DNA from: Bradyrhizobium sp. SZCCT0153
Lineage (GTDB): Bacteria > Pseudomonadota > Alphaproteobacteria > Rhizobiales > Xanthobacteraceae
NCBI RefSeq assembly: GCF_018129995.1
Contig: NZ_JAFCKS010000003.1
Span: 744,001-808,000 of the forward strand
DNA: 64,000 nucleotides
Reading direction: 5' to 3'
The first letter of the stretch is position 1. The number at the start of each line of letters is the position of its first letter. A program made the position numbers and the translations under genes. Below are positions 59,867 to 64,000 of the stretch, piece after piece. A model generated the notes under the pieces. That model was given only the letters and a program-made list of their open reading frames with translations. It did no database searches and had not been told where the DNA came from.

Positions 59867-61039
59867 TCACTTCATCGCGCACTTGTCGTGGAAGCGGTCC
59901 TGGTCGTTCTCGACGATGGTGGCGACCGTCTTCAGCGAGAGCTGGCCTTCGCCGTCCTTGACCACGTCCTGAAGGTAGAAGTTCTGCACCGGGATGTGGT
60001 TCTTGCCGTACTTGAAGGAGCCGCGCAGCGACTTGAAGTTGGCCTTCTCCATCTCGGCCTTGATCGCGTCCTTCTTGCTGGTGTCGCCCTTCACCGCGAC
60101 CACAGCGCTGTTGATGAGCTGGGCGGCGTCATAGGCCTGCGCGCCGTAATAGGTCGGGCGGAGGCCGGGGTACTTCTTGCGGTAGTCGGCGACGAAGCGC
60201 TTGTTCTGCTCGTTGGGCAAATCATTCACCCATTCCTGCGCGCCGGGTACCCCGAGCGCGTTCTCCTTCTGCAGCGGCAGCGAGAGCTCGTCGACGGTGA
60301 ACGCCGTATAGAGCGGCATCGTGCCCTTGAGGCCAGCCTGCACATATTGATTGAGGAACTGCACGCCGGCAGCACCCGGATAGAACACGAAGATCGATTC
60401 GGCGCCCGAAGCACGCGCCTTGGACAGCTCGGCGGAGAAGTCGAGCTGGCTCGGCCAGACCGTGTATTCCTCGCCCTTGACCTCGCCCTTGAACGTGCTC
60501 TTCACGCCCGCGAGCATGTCCTTGCCGGCCGCATAGTTCGGCCCGATCAGGAAGACGCTCTTGACCCCCTTCTGGTTCATGTAGAGGCCCATCGCGGCCG
60601 GCGTCTGGTCGTTCTGCCAGGAGGTCGAGAACACGTAAGGCGAGCAGAGCTCGCCCGCGAGCTGCGACGGGCCGGCATTGGCCGAGATCAGGAAGGTCTG
60701 CGAGTCCACCGCGGTCTTGAGGGAGGCGAGCAGCACGTTCGACCAGATGTAGCCGACGATGAAATCGACCTTGTCGGACTGCACCAGCTTCTCGGTCTTC
60801 TGCTTGCCGACATCGGGCTTCTGCCCGTCGTCCTCATAGATCACCTCGACCGGCTTGCCGTCCATCTTGCGGCCGATGTGATCCAGCGCGAGCTCGAACG
60901 AATTGCGCATGTCGTTGCCGATCACGGCGGTCGGGCCGCTGAAGGTCGAAACGAAACCGATCTTGATGGTGTCGCCGGCGGATGCCGGGCTTGCCAGCAC
61001 AAGCGCAGCCGCGCCCGCCAACCAGAATGCCGTCCTCAT
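59867..61039 (-). CDS. Orphan Liv-type substrate-binding protein, aromatic type
   Basis: 390-residue periplasmic protein. Signal peptide AFWLAGAAALVLASPASA then DTIKIGFVSTFSGPTAVIGN; motif FIVGYIWSNVLLASLKTAVD. The YNQ-type middle (SANAGPSQLAGELCSPYVFS) is typical of binding proteins for aromatic acids such as benzoate and coumarate. GGAGGGG precedes the ATG. No permease or ATPase is adjacent. The four-gene aromatic liv operon at 44-47.6 kb lacks a binding protein, so the two may work together. Confidence 0.82.
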   Translation of the reverse strand: MRTAFWLAGAAALVLASPASAGDTIKIGFVSTFSGPTAVIGNDMRNSFELALDHIGRKMDGKPVEVIYEDDGQKPDVGKQKTEKLVQSDKVDFIVGYIWSNVLLASLKTAVDSQTFLISANAGPSQLAGELCSPYVFSTSWQNDQTPAAMGLYMNQKGVKSVFLIGPNYAAGKDMLAGVKSTFKGEVKGEEYTVWPSQLDFSAELSKARASGAESIFVFYPGAAGVQFLNQYVQAGLKGTMPLYTAFTVDELSLPLQKENALGVPGAQEWVNDLPNEQNKRFVADYRKKYPGLRPTYYGAQAYDAAQLINSAVVAVKGDTSKKDAIKAEMEKANFKSLRGSFKYGKNHIPVQNFYLQDVVKDGEGQLSLKTVATIVENDQDRFHDKCAMK

Positions 61040-61347
61040 AACCACTCCCCTCCTTATTATTGATCCCGGAAACGAGGTGATCGCCGCCCCGGGTCGTCTC
61101 CATTGAACGCAAAATTCATCGCGCCGCCAATGGCTCAGCTCCTGCCCCTGCACCATATTTCGCCCCAATCGAGGATAGCAAGAAATATAATTCTACTCAC
61201 TTCGGCCAAGGACTGCCCAAGCCTGCGGCGCTTTTTCGCAGTATATCGATACATTCGCCCTATCCGTCGATTGATGACGGCTATTGGACCGCGGCGCCCA
61301 ATCCGCACTTAAATGAATAAGTAGAGCAGCGAGATTCGAGGGCCATC
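61040..61347. other. Promoter spacer, no gene
   Basis: 308 bases between the divergent binding-protein and NADH dehydrogenase genes. The centre near 61180-61195 is AT-rich (GAAATATAATTC) and probably holds promoters. No repeat family, RNA or TGCA-N6-TGCA site was recognised. Confidence 0.4.
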
Positions 61348-62610
61348 ATGACCACGACACCGCATCGCGTCGTCATCGTCGGAGCCGGCTTCGGCGGGCT
61401 GGAGGCGACCTACCGGCTCGCGGGCGCGCCGGTCGCGATCACGCTGATCGACCGCCGCAATCATCATTTATTCCAGCCGCTGCTGTACCAGGTCGCGACC
61501 GCCTCGCTCGCGACCAGCGAGATCGCCTGGCCGGTCCGGCACCTGATGCGCGACCGGCGTGACGTGACGACGCTGTTTGCCACCGTGAGCGGCGTCGATG
61601 CGGCGAGGCGCAGCGTGCTGATCGACGACGGCAGCGAGGTGCCGTACGACACCCTCGTGCTCGCGACCGGAGCGCGGCACGCCTATTTCGGCCATGACGA
61701 ATGGGAGCAGTTCGCGCCGGGCCTGAAGACGCTGGAGGACGGGACCACGCTGCGCCGTCACATCCTGGTGGCGTTCGAGCGCGCCGAGCGCGAGACCGAT
61801 CCGGCAAAGCGCGCAGCGCGGCTGACTTTCGTCATCGTCGGCGCCGGCCCGACCGGCGTCGAGCTCGCCGGCACCATCGCCGAGATGGCGCACCACACGC
61901 TGCCCGGCGACTTCCGCAACATCGATACGACCAAGGCCCGCGTGGTGCTGATCGAGGCGGGTCCGCGCGTGCTCGCGGGCTTCCCCGACGACCTCTCGGC
62001 CTATGCCCAGGCGTCGCTGGAAAAGATCGGCGTGGAGGTCGTGCTGGGACAAGCCGTCACCGAGATCAACCGCGAGGGCGTCGTGTTCGGCGGCAAGCTG
62101 CTCGAAGCGAAGACCCGGATCTGGGCCGCCGGCGTCCGCGCTTCGCCCGCGGCCGAGTGGCTGGGCGCACCAAGCGATCGCGCCGGGCGCGTGCAGGTCG
62201 AGGACGACCTGACCATCCCCGGCCATCCCGAGATCTTTGCGATCGGCGACACCGTTTTGATCAACGCCTGGGAGGGCAAGCCGGTGCCCGGCATCGCGCC
62301 GGCCGCCAAGCAGCAGGGAAAGCATGTCGCCGAGACCATCAAGGCACGCCTGCGCGGCGCGCCGACCGGCCCGTTCCGCTACAAGCACGCCGGCAGCCTC
62401 GCGCAGATCGGCAAGCGGCTCGCGGTGATCGATTTCGGCCGCATCAAGCTGCGCGGCACCATTGCATGGTGGATCTGGGGCATCGCCCACATCTACTTCC
62501 TGATCGGGCTGCGCCACCGCCTCAGCGTCGCCCTGAGCTGGCTTTGGATCTACGCCCGCGACCAGCGGGCGGCGAGGTTAATCACGCAGGGCAGCAGCAA
62601 GGTGGTGTAG
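61348..62610 (+). CDS. Type II NADH dehydrogenase (NAD(P)/FAD-dependent oxidoreductase)
   Basis: 420-residue membrane-associated flavoprotein. FAD motif VVIVGAGFGGLEATYR, second GxGxxG FVIVGAGPTGVELAG, the RNHHLFQPLLYQVATASL segment typical of NDH-2, and the IFAIGDT motif for FAD. A hydrophobic C-terminal region (GTIAWWIWGIAHIYFLIGLR) anchors it to the membrane. It transfers electrons from NADH to quinone without pumping protons. Isolated. Confidence 0.88.
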   Translation: MTTTPHRVVIVGAGFGGLEATYRLAGAPVAITLIDRRNHHLFQPLLYQVATASLATSEIAWPVRHLMRDRRDVTTLFATVSGVDAARRSVLIDDGSEVPYDTLVLATGARHAYFGHDEWEQFAPGLKTLEDGTTLRRHILVAFERAERETDPAKRAARLTFVIVGAGPTGVELAGTIAEMAHHTLPGDFRNIDTTKARVVLIEAGPRVLAGFPDDLSAYAQASLEKIGVEVVLGQAVTEINREGVVFGGKLLEAKTRIWAAGVRASPAAEWLGAPSDRAGRVQVEDDLTIPGHPEIFAIGDTVLINAWEGKPVPGIAPAAKQQGKHVAETIKARLRGAPTGPFRYKHAGSLAQIGKRLAVIDFGRIKLRGTIAWWIWGIAHIYFLIGLRHRLSVALSWLWIYARDQRAARLITQGSSKVV

Positions 62611-62796
62611 GGAGGCTCTTCCCTTCGTGGGAAGAGACAAGAGGCACCGTATCGACACCGCTCGATCGCGACGTCGTGATGCGACCGTCAAGTGGTTGAC
62701 GACGAAAAATTATCCGCAACGGCGGACAGCCTGTGGCCTTGAAAGCCGGGATCGCCGTCACTTAATCCGCCGCGCAATGGATAACAGGAGGCATCC

Positions 62797-63594
62797 ATGT
62801 TCATCATGGAGCTTTTCGCCGCGCATCCCTTTCTGACCGTCATCGCTCTTGCAGCACTCGCCTACCTCATCGGAAGCATCCGCGTCGCCAATCAATATGA
62901 ACGGAGCGTCGTGTTCCGGCTCGGCAAATTCAACCGCACCGCCGGCCCGGGCCTCTACCTCGTCTGGCTGTTTCTCGAATGGCAGACCAAGCTCGATCTG
63001 CGCACCATCACAGCCAATGTCGAGCAGCAGGAGGGCATCACGCGAGACAACGTGCCGATCAAGGTCGATGCCGTGGTCTGGTATCGCATCGTCGATCCTG
63101 AACGCGCCGTGATCGAGGTGAAGGCGGTCTCGAATGCGGTTGTGCAGGTCTCCTTGACGACACTGCGCGCCGTGCTCGGCCAGCATACGCTGGACGAGAT
63201 ACTGAAGGCGCAGGACACCATAGCCGAGGTCATGCAGAAGTCGATCGACTCGATTACCGAGCCCTGGGGCGTGAAGGTAGAACTCGTACAGATGAAGAAT
63301 GTCGAGATACCGCCGAGCATGCAGCGCGCAATGGCCCAGGAAGCCGAGGCGCTACGCGAGAAGCGAGCCCGCCTGATCAAGGCAGAAGCCGAGCTCGACG
63401 CCGCGGAACAACTCCGTCAAGCCGCCGAGGTCATCATGCAAAACCCCGCCGGCCTCGAACTGCGGCGCATGCAGATGATCACCGAGGTCGGCGCCGAGCA
63501 GAACACGATGACCATCATCATGATGCCGAGCGAGTTCGTCGCGATGGCAAGGGGCATTGCGGATGCGGCTAAGGTCGTGGCGAGCAAGGGTTGA
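62797..63594 (+). CDS. Slipin (stomatin/SPFH) family protein
   Basis: 265 residues: one N-terminal membrane segment (LTVIALAALAYLIGSI), then the SPFH domain (IRVANQYERSVVFRLGKFNR, AGPGLYLVWLF, DNVPIKVDAVVWYRI) and a helical C-terminal region (EALREKRARLIKAEAELDAA). AGGAGG lies six bases before the ATG. Slipins usually neighbour an nfeD gene; none is seen here. They form membrane microdomain rings. Confidence 0.88.
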   Translation: MFIMELFAAHPFLTVIALAALAYLIGSIRVANQYERSVVFRLGKFNRTAGPGLYLVWLFLEWQTKLDLRTITANVEQQEGITRDNVPIKVDAVVWYRIVDPERAVIEVKAVSNAVVQVSLTTLRAVLGQHTLDEILKAQDTIAEVMQKSIDSITEPWGVKVELVQMKNVEIPPSMQRAMAQEAEALREKRARLIKAEAELDAAEQLRQAAEVIMQNPAGLELRRMQMITEVGAEQNTMTIIMMPSEFVAMARGIADAAKVVASKG

Positions 63595-63682
63595 AGACGA
63601 GCCGATGCGCCTGCCCCTTTCTTCCCGGTCCTTACTAAACTAGGGAAGGGTCGGAGTGACGGGGTTGTTTCCGCAAATCCCG

Positions 63683-63708
63683 GCCTCTCCCCGCATGCGG
63701 GGAGAGGC
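63683..63708. repeat. Palindromic repeat GCCTCTCCCCGCATGCGGGGAGAGGC
   Basis: A perfect 13-bp+13-bp palindrome with no loop unpaired, a member of the CTCTCCCCG family, lies between slipin and the convergent binding protein gene. Confidence 0.85.
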
Positions 63709-63731
63709 GAATGAAACAACGCCCGCAGCAC

Positions 63732-64000
63732 CTACTTCACCAGTTCGCACCCGCCCTCCGCCAGCGGCCGGAACGCCTGGTCCGCCGGGATCGTCGAGAC
63801 CAGCTTGTAATAGTCGTACGGATATTTCGACTCCTCCAGCTTCTTCACCTCGAACAGATACATCGGATGCACGACACGGCCGTCCTGGCGGATCGTGGTG
63901 TCGCCGAACAGCTTGTCCTTGCCCTTGAACTTCTTCATCTCGGGAACGGCGTCCCTGGCATTGTCGCTGCCGGTCGCGGCGACCGCGTTGAGATAAGCGA
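63732..64000 (-). CDS. Liv-type ABC transporter substrate-binding protein, 5' truncated by the window
   Basis: C-terminal 88 residues of a periplasmic protein. The frame remains open to the window edge and reads AYLNAVAATGSDNARDAV then KKFKGKDKLFGDTTIRQDGR and VVHPMYLFEVKKL, typical of branched-chain-amino-acid/aromatic binding proteins in Bradyrhizobium. An internal Met would give a 68-residue piece but is not a start. Confidence 0.8.
   Translation of the reverse strand, partial: AYLNAVAATGSDNARDAVPEMKKFKGKDKLFGDTTIRQDGRVVHPMYLFEVKKLEESKYPYDYYKLVSTIPADQAFRPLAEGGCELVK

Noticed and set aside
61040..61347. BoxR-type operator before the orphan aromatic binding protein
   Set aside because: Single TGCA words occur near 61150 but not in the TGCA-N6-TGCA spacing.
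1..64000. CRISPR arrays, tRNA/rRNA genes, insertion sequences, integrases, prophage
   Set aside because: Looked for by eye; no regular spacer arrays, no transposase or integrase motifs, and no convincing tRNA fold were seen. A dedicated tRNA scan could still find something.

Overview
The window reads as chromosomal DNA of an alphaproteobacterium of the Bradyrhizobium/Rhodopseudomonas group. The support is high G+C coding sequence, a GcrA cell-cycle regulator, a SAM-II riboswitch before metZ, a BjaI/RpaI-like LuxI/LuxR pair, a BoxB/BoxC aerobic benzoyl-CoA pathway, and many palindromic intergenic repeats of kinds common in Bradyrhizobium. No tRNA, rRNA, CRISPR array, phage or insertion sequence was recognised. 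Both edges cut a gene: an alkylguanine-DNA methyltransferase at the left and a periplasmic binding protein at the right.

0-31 kb is mostly housekeeping. It holds a DNA methyltransferase fragment, an AraC regulator, small VOC and SRPBCC proteins, a MATE exporter, a two-domain dCTP deaminase, and metZ behind a SAM-II riboswitch with its own attenuator. Next come an OpgC membrane acyltransferase with two SGNH-fold proteins, apaG, a long repeat-filled spacer, hslO-argF-argD, gcrA, and the complete phosphate operon phoR-pstSCAB-phoU-phoB with a good Pho box before pstS. A flippase-like membrane protein, an OmpA/BON envelope protein, a NodB-type deacetylase and an SDR follow.

31-48 kb is an aromatic-acid block: boxB, boxC, a DUF309 protein, an alpha/beta hydrolase, benzoate-CoA ligase, the divergent regulator BoxR, a truncated haemoglobin, an IclR regulator, a Rieske oxygenase, a glutamine-synthetase-like ligase, and a Liv-type ABC transporter without its binding protein. 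The main new observation is an 18-bp motif (consensus CATGCAACATAGTGCATG, core TGCA-N6-TGCA). It occurs twice before boxC, once between bclA and boxR, once at the iclR/Rieske junction and once before the liv operon. This suggests a single BoxR regulon joining uptake, activation and ring oxidation.

48-50 kb holds a luxI/luxR pair of the acyl-CoA-using type with a palindromic lux-box candidate, plus two tiny genes. 50-60 kb is a tightly coupled catabolic operon next to a LysR gene: shikimate dehydrogenase, a complete Liv-type ABC transporter, a Gfo/Idh dehydrogenase, and a fused 3-dehydroshikimate dehydratase/HPPD-like protein. The likely function is uptake of quinate or shikimate and conversion to protocatechuate. 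60-64 kb holds an orphan aromatic-type binding protein, a type II NADH dehydrogenase, a slipin and the truncated binding protein.
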